From assembly GCF_000378425.1 (NCBI RefSeq), contig NZ_KB899825.1, positions 1 through 64,000 on the forward strand: 64,000 nucleotides of DNA, in the 5' to 3' direction. Position 1 is the first letter of the stretch; each line of letters opens with the position of its first letter. Under the pieces are notes generated by a model, which was not told the origin of the DNA, did not search any database, and saw only the letters and a list, made by a program, of their open reading frames with translations. Origin of the DNA: Cohnella laeviribosi DSM 21336. GTDB taxonomy: Bacteria > Bacillota > Bacilli > Paenibacillales > Paenibacillaceae. Of this stretch, positions 50,520 to 58,161 are shown one piece after another. The position numbers were made by a program, and so were the translations under genes.

Positions 50520-51041
50520 ATGTCCCGTTCTTGGGAGAGAATGGTCGAACGCAACACGAAGCAATTAAACAAACGCCGCAAAAAGGAAGGCAAGCAAGCC
50601 TTGTCCGTCTCCGGCGCACGCGTGGAGGTGTTCAAGGGCCGCAGCTATATCGTGCCGATCCTGCTGCTGCTTGTCGCGGCATTGTTTGTCGTCATTTCGG
50701 GCCCCTGGTCCAATACGTACGAATACAGCGAAACGCTGTTTTGGGTAACGGTAGGCTGTTATCTGCTGCTGGCGCTGGTTTATTTCTTGCGCAGGCCGTA
50801 TTTGTCGATCAGCAGGGACACGCTGGAAACCCGGCGGTTTACCGGCTACAAAAGGCTGAAGCCGCTCGAAATCCGCAAAATCGTCCAGCAGCCCGGGTAT
50901 ATCGTGATCGAAACCGTAAAAGGCGGCAACTGGGTGTTTTCCAAGTGGATGAACCGTTTTCCGGTTGAAGCGATGGGGGAAAGGCTGCAGGAATACGCCA
51001 AAACGCACCGCATCGAATGGGAGCATAGAACCGGCAAATAA
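50520..51041 (+). CDS. Two-helix membrane protein of unknown function
   Basis: A 173-residue protein with a basic N-terminus, two membrane helices (about 43-61 and 72-89) and a C-terminal cytoplasmic part of PH-like appearance (LSISRDTLETRRFTGYKRL, then IVQQPGYIVIETVKGGNW). No family is recognised with confidence. AAGGAGGATC precedes the ATG. It lies between ynzC and a HAD phosphatase, all on the same strand. Confidence 0.65.
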   Translation: MSRSWERMVERNTKQLNKRRKKEGKQALSVSGARVEVFKGRSYIVPILLLLVAALFVVISGPWSNTYEYSETLFWVTVGCYLLLALVYFLRRPYLSISRDTLETRRFTGYKRLKPLEIRKIVQQPGYIVIETVKGGNWVFSKWMNRFPVEAMGERLQEYAKTHRIEWEHRTGK

Positions 51042-51076
51042 GCCGGGAGAGAACAATTGGGGGAAGAGGCCGCAAC

Positions 51077-51871
51077 ATGACGATAAAAGCCGTATTGTTC
51101 GATTTGGACGACACGCTGCTGTGGGACGAACGCAGCGTCAAGGAAGCGTTTGAGGCAACCGCCCGCCACGGGGCAAGCGCCGCCGGGGTCGACGCCGACG
51201 CGCTGGAAGCGGCGGTTCGCCAGGAAGCGCGGGCGCTTTATGAAAGCTATGATACGTACGCTTTTACGCAAATGATCGGAATCAATCCGTTCGAAGGGCT
51301 GTGGGGGAATTTTACCGGAGGGGAGCACCCGATGTTCCGCAGGCTGCAGGAAATCGCGCCGCGTTACCGCCGCGACGCGTGGACCCGCGGGCTGGCGGCG
51401 CTGGGCGTCGACAACGCCGCGCTCGGCGCGGAGCTCGGAGAACGGTTTGCGTCCGAACGGCGCATGCGCTCCCATATTTATGAAGAGACGTTCGAAGTGC
51501 TGGACGAGCTTAAGGGCCGGTACCGTCTGCTGCTGCTGACGAACGGTTCGCCCGATTTGCAGCAGGAGAAGCTTGACGGCGCGCCGGAACTGGTTCCTTA
51601 TTTCGACGAAATCGTCATTTCCGGCCAATTCGGGGAAGGCAAGCCTTCGCCCAAGCTGTTTGCGTTTGCGCTGGATCGTCTGGGCATCGGCCCGGAAGAA
51701 GGCGTCATGGTCGGCGACAAGCTGACGACGGACATTAAGGGCGCCAACGGAATCGGCATGACGTCGGTCTGGATTAACCGCCATGGGGCGGCCCGCAGCG
51801 GCGAGATTGTACCCGCGCACGAAATCGCAAGCCTGCGGGAATTGCCCGGGCTGCTGAAACGTTTGTCCTAA
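51077..51871 (+). CDS. HAD-superfamily hydrolase
   Basis: A 264-residue HAD phosphatase, subfamily IA: nucleophile motif VLFDLDDTLLW, motif II LLLTNGS, Lys in EGKPSPKLF, and motif IV GVMVGDKLTTDIKGAN. The cap domain between motifs I and II suggests a small phosphorylated substrate, not identified. The start follows GGGGGAAGAGG. Convergent with mtnD over a hairpin (about 51877-51937, CGGAAA...TTTCCG) that may end both. Confidence 0.88.
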   Translation: MTIKAVLFDLDDTLLWDERSVKEAFEATARHGASAAGVDADALEAAVRQEARALYESYDTYAFTQMIGINPFEGLWGNFTGGEHPMFRRLQEIAPRYRRDAWTRGLAALGVDNAALGAELGERFASERRMRSHIYEETFEVLDELKGRYRLLLLTNGSPDLQQEKLDGAPELVPYFDEIVISGQFGEGKPSPKLFAFALDRLGIGPEEGVMVGDKLTTDIKGANGIGMTSVWINRHGAARSGEIVPAHEIASLRELPGLLKRLS

Positions 51872-51977
51872 AGCGAAACGGAAAATTCCCGGTTTCGCTC
51901 GAACCTGACGGTTCGGCGGCCGGGGACTTTCCGTTTGAACGTTGCTTAAATGGCGATGATGCTTTCAGGATGGCGGT

Positions 51978-52517
51978 TTACTTGACGAAGGTAGGGTCTT
52001 CGTACGGATGCGCGATCCAGCCTTCCGTTTCGATGAACAGGCGTACGGCCACGACTTTGCGCAAGTCCGTCAGCGTGAAGAAATGGGGGTTTCCTTCCGG
52101 AACCGAGATGACGTCGCCTTCGCTCAGGATCACGTCGAAATAGCCGACGGAATCGTCGCCTTTGATAATGAAGATGCCTTCGCCGGCCGTAATGGCGCGG
52201 ACCTCGTCTTCGGTGTGCGTATGCACTTGCTCGAATTTTTTGAGCAATTCCTCGATGTTCGGCGTTGCGTCCGAGAGGGCGACGATGTCCCACGTCCGGT
52301 AGCCGCGGCGGCTTGCCAGATCGCGGATTTCGGCATCGTACGTCGTCAGGATTTCCTGCTTCTCTTCATCGGTGAGGACAAATTTGTCCTTCAGATGCGC
52401 CGGCAGCTTGGACGTATCCCAGTGTTCATACAGCACTTGCTGCTTCTCCAGGAAGGAGCGGACGTTTTCTTCCCCTTCGATCAGCTGACCGGTGTTGCGG
52501 ATGCGAATTTTTGCCAT
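51978..52517 (-). CDS. mtnD: Acireductone dioxygenase-like cupin
   Basis: A 179-residue cupin of the acireductone dioxygenase family (methionine salvage). Metal-ligand motif HTHTEDEVRAITAG and the later NPHFFTL fit. The N-terminal part KIRIRNTGQLIEGEENVRSF is typical of the Bacillus type. It would convert the aci-reductone and O2 to the keto-acid precursor of methionine, which suits its place beside metH. No other mtn genes are nearby and no S-box leader is seen. The ATG at 52517 follows AAGGAATT. Confidence 0.85.
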   Translation of the reverse strand: MAKIRIRNTGQLIEGEENVRSFLEKQQVLYEHWDTSKLPAHLKDKFVLTDEEKQEILTTYDAEIRDLASRRGYRTWDIVALSDATPNIEELLKKFEQVHTHTEDEVRAITAGEGIFIIKGDDSVGYFDVILSEGDVISVPEGNPHFFTLTDLRKVVAVRLFIETEGWIAHPYEDPTFVK

Positions 52518-52555
52518 CGGTAATTCCTTCTTTCCCAATATGAATTCGTGATTTA

Positions 52556-52584
52556 ATTATAATCCAAACTTCGCCGTCTGTCGA
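52556..52584 (-). promoter_or_regulatory. Promoter of mtnD
   Basis: On the minus strand: TCGACA (52584-52579), 17-bp spacer, TATAAT (52561-52556), about 40 bases before the start codon. Confidence 0.7.
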
Positions 52585-52672
52585 CGGGGAAACGCAGACA
52601 TCTTTCCGAGAACATCAGATTCTGGTAGTATAAAATTTAACGATTTTTTCGATGGAGGAAAGGCGTCTAATC

Positions 52673-55600
52673 ATGACTTTAACGTATACGAAGCCGTCTT
52701 TGCAAGAGGAGATGGCCAAGCGCATCCTGATTCTGGACGGCGCGATGGGCACGATGATCCAGCAGGCGAACTTGACGGCCGCCGATTTCGGCGGCGAGGA
52801 GCTCGAGGGCTGCAACGAGATGCTGGTGCTCACGCGGCCGGATGTCATTTCCGGAATCCACGCCGCTTATTTGGAAGCGGGCTCCGATATTATCGAGACG
52901 AATACGTTCGGCGCGACAAGCATCGTGCTGGCGGAATACGGCATCCCCGAAAAGGCGCGCGAGATCAACCTCGCGGCCGCAAGGCTCGCCAAAGAAGCTT
53001 GCGAGCGCTATTCCACGCCCGACAAGCCCCGCTACGTCGCGGGTGCGCTCGGCCCCACGACCAAGACGCTGTCGGTGACGGGCGGCGTCACGTTCGACCA
53101 GCTCGTGGAGGCCTACCGCGAGCAGGCGGAAGCGCTGCTTGAGGGCGGCGTGGACGTGCTGCTGATCGAAACGTGCCAGGACACGCTGAACGTCAAAGCG
53201 GCCGGCATCGGCGTCCGCCAGGCGTTCGAGCGGGTAGGCCGCGAAGTGCCCGTTATGATCAGCGGCACCATCGAGCCGATGGGGACGACGCTCGCCGGCC
53301 AAAATATCGAATCGTTTTACATTTCGCTCGAGCACCTGAATCCGATTTCGGTCGGTCTGAACTGCGCGACAGGGCCGGAATTCATGCGGGACCATATCCG
53401 CACGCTGTCCGGCATCGCGAACCGGGCGGTCAGCTGCTACCCGAACGCGGGCCTTCCGGACGAAAACGGAAAGTACCACGAGTCTCCGGAATCGCTGGCG
53501 AAGAAGCTGCGCGCTTTTGCCGAGCAGGGCTGGCTGAACGTGGCGGGCGGCTGCTGCGGCACGACGCCGGCCCATATCGCCGCCATCGCGGAGGCGATGC
53601 GCGGCGTCCCGCCGCGCAAGCCCGAAGGCCGGCACGCGCCAGCCGTTTCCGGTATCGAAACGGTATACGTGGAGGATGCGGGCCGCCCTTACATGGTGGG
53701 CGAGCGGACGAACGTGCTCGGCTCGCGCAAATTCAAGCGCCTGATCGCGGAAGGCAAGTACGAGGAAGCGTCGGAAATCGCCCGGGCGCAGGTTAAGAAC
53801 GGCGCGCAGGTGATCGACATCTGCGTGCAGGACCCGGACCGCAACGAAGCGGAAGACATGAGGCGGTTCCTCGAGTTCGTCACGAAAAAAGTCAAAGCGC
53901 CGCTGATGATCGACACGACCGATCCGGCCGTGATCGAACTGGCGCTGAAATACATCCAGGGCAAGGCGATCATCAACTCGATCAATCTGGAAGACGGAGA
54001 AGAAAAGTTCGAAAAGGTGCTGCCGATCATTCACCGGTACGGCGCGGCCGTCGTTGTCGGAACCATCGACGAGCGCGGCCAGGCGATCAAGCGGGAAGAC
54101 AAGCTTCAGGTCGCCCTTCGTTCCCGCGATTTGCTGGTGAACAAATACGGCCTGAAGGAAGAGGATATTATTTTCGACCCGCTCGTTTTTCCCGTCGGCA
54201 CCGGAGACGAGCAATACATCGGCTCCGCCAAGGAGACGATCGAAGGCATCCGCCTGATCAAGGAAGCGATGCCGAAGTGCCATACGATTCTGGGCCTGAG
54301 CAACATTTCGTTCGGCTTGCCGGATGCGGGGCGCGAAGTGCTGAACTCCGTTTTCCTGTACGAGTGCACGAAAGCCGGCCTCGATTATGCGATCGTCAAT
54401 ACCGAAAAGCTGGAGCGCTACGCCTCCATTCCCGAGGAGGAGCGGCGGCTGGCGGAAGATCTGCTGTACAATACAAACGACGAGACGCTGGCGGCTTTCG
54501 TGGCGGCGTTCCGCGACAAGAAGGTCGAGAAAAAGGCGAAACCCGACAACCTTACGCTCGAGGAACGGCTTGCCGGTTATGTGGTGGAGGGCAGCAAAGA
54601 CGGGCTGTTTGAGGATCTCGATCTGGCGCTGGCCAAATACAGCCCGCTGGACATTATTAACGGGCCGCTGATGGCGGGCATGGAAGAAGTCGGCCGGCTC
54701 TTCAACAACAACGAGCTGATCGTGGCGGAAGTGCTGCAGAGCGCGGAGGTCATGAAGGCGTCGGTCGCGTATCTCGAACCGCATATGGAGAAAACCGATT
54801 CCGCCGTCAAAGGGAAAATCCTCCTGGCGACCGTCAAGGGCGACGTCCACGACATCGGCAAAAACCTGGTCGAAATCATTCTGTCCAACAACGGCTACCG
54901 GATCGTCAATCTCGGCATCAAAGTGCCGCCGGAACAGCTCATTGAAGCTTATAAGGAAGAGAAGCCGGATGCCATCGGGCTGTCCGGACTGCTGGTCAAA
55001 TCCGCGCAGCAGATGGTGCTGACCGCGCAGGATTTGCGCAACGCCGGCATCGACGTGCCGATCCTGGTGGGCGGCGCGGCGCTGACGCGGAAGTTCACGA
55101 AAACGCGCATCGCGCCGGAATACGACGGTCTTGTGCTGTACGCTAAGGACGCGATGGACGGACTTGATTTGGCCAACAAGCTGAGCGACCCGGAACAGCG
55201 GGAACGGCTTCTGGAAGAGCATCGGGCGTCGCTTGCGGCGCTAGCGGCGGAGGTCGAGGAAAACAATAAGATGCCGGAGCTCACCCGCGCGCGCAGGTCG
55301 AACATCTCCCAGGACGCGCCGGTGTTTACGCCGCCGGATTACGAGCGGCACGTCATTCGCGATTATCCGCTGTCGCACATTTTGCCTTATGTGAATATGC
55401 AGATGCTGATGGGCCATCACCTCGGTCTGAAAGGCAACGTCGAAGAGCTGCTTGCCAAGGGCGACGAAAAGGCGCTGCAGCTGAAGGAGACCGTCGACAG
55501 CATCCTGCTGAATGCGGAAAAAGAAGGCTGGATGAAGCCGCAGGCGATGTACCGCTTCTTTCCCGCGCAGTCGGAAGGGGACGATATCCTCATTTACGAT

Positions 55601-56125
55601 CCGCAGGACCAATCGCGCATCCTGCACCGGTTTACGTTTCCGCGCCAGCGGGTGGAGCCGTATTTGTGCCTTGCGGATTTCCTGAAGTCCGTCGACAGCG
55701 GCATTATGGATTCGGTAGCCTTTATGGTCGTGACGGCCGGGCCGGGCGCCCGCGAGCAGGCGGAAGCCTGGAAGGAAAGCGGAGATTACCTCCGTTCCCA
55801 CGTCCTGTCGGCTGCCGCTCTGGAAGTCGCCGAAGGGCTCGCCGAGCGCGTGCATCAGATGATCCGGGATTTGTGGGGCTTCCCCGATCCGGCCGAGATG
55901 ACGATGAAGCAGCGGTTCGGCGCCAGGTACCAGGGCATCCGCGTATCGTTCGGCTATCCGGCCTGCCCCGATCTGGAGGATCAAGGGCCGCTCTTCGCCC
56001 TGATGAAGCCCGAGGATATCGGCGTCCATTTGACGGAGGGCTTTATGATGGAGCCGGAAGCGTCGGTATCCGCTATGGTGTTCGCGCATCCGGAGGCCAA
56101 GTACTTTAATGTCGATAAAAATTAA
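52673..56125 (+). CDS. metH: Cobalamin-dependent methionine synthase MetH
   Basis: A 1150-residue four-module enzyme that moves the methyl group from methyl-tetrahydrofolate to homocysteine through methylcobalamin. Homocysteine domain: DGAMGTMIQQ (from D22), zinc Cys in GLNCATG and GGCCGTTP. Pterin domain: VGERTNVLGSRKFKRLI. Cobalamin domain: GDVHDIGKN with the cobalt-ligand His at about 726, then GLSGLLVKSAQQM. Activation domain: RFGARYQGIRVSFGYPACPD. Length is slightly below E. coli MetH. The ATG at 52673 has GGAGGAAAGG before it. Confidence 0.97.
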   Translation: MTLTYTKPSLQEEMAKRILILDGAMGTMIQQANLTAADFGGEELEGCNEMLVLTRPDVISGIHAAYLEAGSDIIETNTFGATSIVLAEYGIPEKAREINLAAARLAKEACERYSTPDKPRYVAGALGPTTKTLSVTGGVTFDQLVEAYREQAEALLEGGVDVLLIETCQDTLNVKAAGIGVRQAFERVGREVPVMISGTIEPMGTTLAGQNIESFYISLEHLNPISVGLNCATGPEFMRDHIRTLSGIANRAVSCYPNAGLPDENGKYHESPESLAKKLRAFAEQGWLNVAGGCCGTTPAHIAAIAEAMRGVPPRKPEGRHAPAVSGIETVYVEDAGRPYMVGERTNVLGSRKFKRLIAEGKYEEASEIARAQVKNGAQVIDICVQDPDRNEAEDMRRFLEFVTKKVKAPLMIDTTDPAVIELALKYIQGKAIINSINLEDGEEKFEKVLPIIHRYGAAVVVGTIDERGQAIKREDKLQVALRSRDLLVNKYGLKEEDIIFDPLVFPVGTGDEQYIGSAKETIEGIRLIKEAMPKCHTILGLSNISFGLPDAGREVLNSVFLYECTKAGLDYAIVNTEKLERYASIPEEERRLAEDLLYNTNDETLAAFVAAFRDKKVEKKAKPDNLTLEERLAGYVVEGSKDGLFEDLDLALAKYSPLDIINGPLMAGMEEVGRLFNNNELIVAEVLQSAEVMKASVAYLEPHMEKTDSAVKGKILLATVKGDVHDIGKNLVEIILSNNGYRIVNLGIKVPPEQLIEAYKEEKPDAIGLSGLLVKSAQQMVLTAQDLRNAGIDVPILVGGAALTRKFTKTRIAPEYDGLVLYAKDAMDGLDLANKLSDPEQRERLLEEHRASLAALAAEVEENNKMPELTRARRSNISQDAPVFTPPDYERHVIRDYPLSHILPYVNMQMLMGHHLGLKGNVEELLAKGDEKALQLKETVDSILLNAEKEGWMKPQAMYRFFPAQSEGDDILIYDPQDQSRILHRFTFPRQRVEPYLCLADFLKSVDSGIMDSVAFMVVTAGPGAREQAEAWKESGDYLRSHVLSAAALEVAEGLAERVHQMIRDLWGFPDPAEMTMKQRFGARYQGIRVSFGYPACPDLEDQGPLFALMKPEDIGVHLTEGFMMEPEASVSAMVFAHPEAKYFNVDKN

Positions 56126-56139
56126 TGCCGTAAAATAAA

Positions 56140-56238
56140 GCGGCCGTCTCTGTCGGCCGCAAACGTTTTGCGGAAAGCCCCGCCGTTTGCAGCCTCGAAT
56201 TCGCCTTGGGAGCGGAGCGGCAAACGGGCGGGGGCTTT
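56140..56238 (+). terminator. Hairpins after metH
   Basis: GCGGCCG/CGGCCGC (56140-56146, 56154-56160) is a short perfect stem. A longer imperfect repeat follows: AAAGCCCCGCCGTTTGC (from 56174) pairs with GCAAACGGGCGGGGGCTTT (56220-56238) with two bulges. Neither has a clean T-run. Confidence 0.55.
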
Positions 56239-56378
56239 CATCGTTACGGGGCGTTAACGTTCCCGTAATGTTGCCTGAACAGTCAAGAGGTATAGTGAAC
56301 GTGGCGGCGTCCTTGAAAAGGTATAAAAAGGCGGCGCCAAGCCATCATAACTTGCTGGAAAGGCAGGAGAGGGAAGCG

Positions 56379-57359
56379 ATGGATACCGTTTCGCATTTGC
56401 TGTTCGGGGCCACCCTGGCCGGCATGGCGCATCTTCAGCCGGAGGTTGCCGCAGACCCGGCGCTGTCCGCGGCTATTCTGACGGCCGCGCTGATCGGGTC
56501 GCACGCCCCCGATTTCGATTCGGCGCTTCGCCTGAAGGGTCCGGACGCCTACGTCAAGCATCACCGCGGCTTCAGCCATTCGATTCCCGCGCTGCTGGTT
56601 TGGCCCTTTCTGATCGGCGGGCCGTCGTCCTGGCTGTGGGGGGCGGGCGAACATGCCGCGCTCGTGTGCGCGTGGACATTCGCCGCCGTCGTCCTTCACG
56701 TGCTGTTCGATCTGACCAACGCGTACGGCGTGCAGTGCCTGTGGCCGTTCCGGCGCAAATGGCTGCATTTGGACGCGCTATGCCTGACCGATATTGCGCT
56801 TGTGCTGCTGCACGGCATAGCGGCCGGCGGCTGGGCGCTCGGGGTATGGGCCGATCCCGGGGCGGTCTGTCTGGCCGCATGGGTGGCGACGGCCGTTTAC
56901 GCCGTATGGAGAACGGTTCACCACGCGATCGTCGTCCGGCGCGTCAAAAGGCGGTTCGGGCGGCCGCTGGCCGTTCACGTTTTGCCGGGCTTATGGTGGT
57001 TTAACTGGCAGTACGTCGTGCAGGCCGACACCGGCGAATTCCATCTGGGCGTCATCCAGGGCAGGCGGATGCTGCCTTTCGATACGCTGCCCAAGCCCCA
57101 GGACGCGGAGGAGCACGCGTGCGTCCGCGTTTCCCGCGGCACGGCCAACGTACAGGCGCTGCTCCGGTTTGCGAAACGGGTTTACGTCAAATGGCAGGCG
57201 CAGCAGGACGGGGGATTTCTCGTCACCTGGACGGATCTGCGGTTCTGGAGGGACAAAGACTGGCCGTTCCGCGCGGAGGTCCGGCTCGATGACAAGCTGA
57301 ACGTGGTGGAGCAGCGCATCGGCTGGCACAAAAAGGCGTGGGAACCGCCGTATGTATAA
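56379..57359 (+). CDS. YdjM-type DUF457 membrane protein (metal-dependent hydrolase family)
   Basis: A 326-residue membrane protein starting MDTVSHLLFGATLAGM. The N-terminal DUF457 domain has conserved His/Asp motifs HAPDFDSALRLKG and HHRGFSHSIPALL, then several membrane helices (about 70-195). The C-terminal part is soluble. The family is annotated as a metal-dependent hydrolase; some members are SOS-induced, but no SOS box is seen here. The ATG at 56379 has AGGAGAGGGA; the frame is open upstream but non-coding. Confidence 0.83.
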   Translation: MDTVSHLLFGATLAGMAHLQPEVAADPALSAAILTAALIGSHAPDFDSALRLKGPDAYVKHHRGFSHSIPALLVWPFLIGGPSSWLWGAGEHAALVCAWTFAAVVLHVLFDLTNAYGVQCLWPFRRKWLHLDALCLTDIALVLLHGIAAGGWALGVWADPGAVCLAAWVATAVYAVWRTVHHAIVVRRVKRRFGRPLAVHVLPGLWWFNWQYVVQADTGEFHLGVIQGRRMLPFDTLPKPQDAEEHACVRVSRGTANVQALLRFAKRVYVKWQAQQDGGFLVTWTDLRFWRDKDWPFRAEVRLDDKLNVVEQRIGWHKKAWEPPYV

Positions 57360-57361
57360 AA

Positions 57362-57409
57362 CAATAGGCTGTCTCCCTAGCAGAAACCCTGCATGGAGAC
57401 AGCCTATTG
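57362..57409. terminator. Strong terminator between convergent genes
   Basis: Perfect 15-bp inverted repeat CAATAGGCTGTCTCC/GGAGACAGCCTATTG (57362-57376, 57395-57409) with an 18-base loop. It lies 94 bases from the tlp stop on the other strand. Confidence 0.75.
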
Positions 57410-57502
57410 CGTTTCAAGGCCGCGCTACGCTCAGCTTCTGTTCCGGTTCGGGTCGTTGCCGCGCTTCCCTTTGGTCCGGCGTTCAAGCCCGGAAGGGCCA
57501 GG

Positions 57503-57727
57503 TTACTCCTCGCCAGCTCCGGCTTCGTCCTTGATTTCGTTCCGGAACTTTTCGATGCTGTGGCGGCGGCGCTCATTTTTGTCCGCGATCGCTTCGGCTT
57601 CGGCCGGGCTGATTTCGTCCGCGTGCTCGTCGAGATAGTCCTCGGCCTCGCGCAAATTGCCGATCGTGTTCTGCACCGCCTCTTGCAAATGCTCCACGTT
57701 ATCGGAGCGGTCGTCCGGTTTTGCCAT
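57503..57727 (-). CDS. tlp: Small acid-soluble spore protein Tlp
   Basis: A 74-residue Tlp: AKPDDRSDNVEHLQEAVQNT at the start, then IGNLREAEDYLDEHADEISP and KNERRRHSIEKFRNEIKDEA, a helical acidic protein of the spore core. The family name (thioredoxin-like) is historical. The ATG follows GGGAGGATT. It should be made in the forespore, though a clear sigma-G promoter was not identified. Confidence 0.92.
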   Translation of the reverse strand: MAKPDDRSDNVEHLQEAVQNTIGNLREAEDYLDEHADEISPAEAEAIADKNERRRHSIEKFRNEIKDEAGAGEE

Positions 57728-58092
57728 CTTTTCGAATCCTCCCGTTTTCGCAGTTCGTGTTCAGGAGCCTTAAGCTCTCGTGGATAGGATGACAACCGAT
57801 CCGCCGTTCTATACGGACGCAGGAAACCGAAAAAGGCCGCGCAATGCGGATTGCCGGTATACAGCGGAGTACAAGCCTGAATCCCAAGGGAAGACCGGGC
57901 TGCGGAACGGGATGAAACTTTCCCGGGAAAGCGCACAAGCCGACACGGGTTGTCGGAATAGTCGGAAAATAGAACGAATTTACGCCCGAATTGCGGCCAT
58001 CTGTCGCCGGGGACGCCCGATTCGACAACGTTTTCGTTCCGCTCCGCCATTGCGGGAGCGCTGCGGCCGGTTTTTTCCAACGTTTATATGCG
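57728..58092. other. Non-coding gap between tlp and mrfA
   Basis: No gene supported. A perfect 14-bp palindrome CTTTCCCGGGAAAG lies at 57918-57931. The frames through this stretch have no protein-like features. Confidence 0.5.
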
Positions 58093-58121
58093 TTGCCGTG
58101 CGAACGTATATTCTGTACAAT
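58093..58121 (+). promoter_or_regulatory. mrfA promoter with LexA-like box
   Basis: TTGCCG (58093-58098), 17-bp spacer, TACAAT (58116-58121). CGAACGTATATTCT (58101-58114), lying in the spacer, matches the Bacillus LexA consensus at 12 of 14 positions. A LexA role is inference. Confidence 0.55.
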
Positions 58122-58161
58122 GGGAAATATCGAATCCACGAACGGCGGGGGAGAGGGAATC

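Noticed and set aside
52540-52672. SAM or B12 riboswitch ahead of metH
   Set aside because: The gap is only about 130 bases, partly used by the mtnD promoter, and no conserved aptamer block is visible.
52679-55222. Very long minus-strand frame opposite metH
   Set aside because: It is a shadow of a G+C-rich gene; the plus-strand protein is fully conserved. The same holds for long frames opposite mutS, mutL, the PBP gene, glnA and mrfA.
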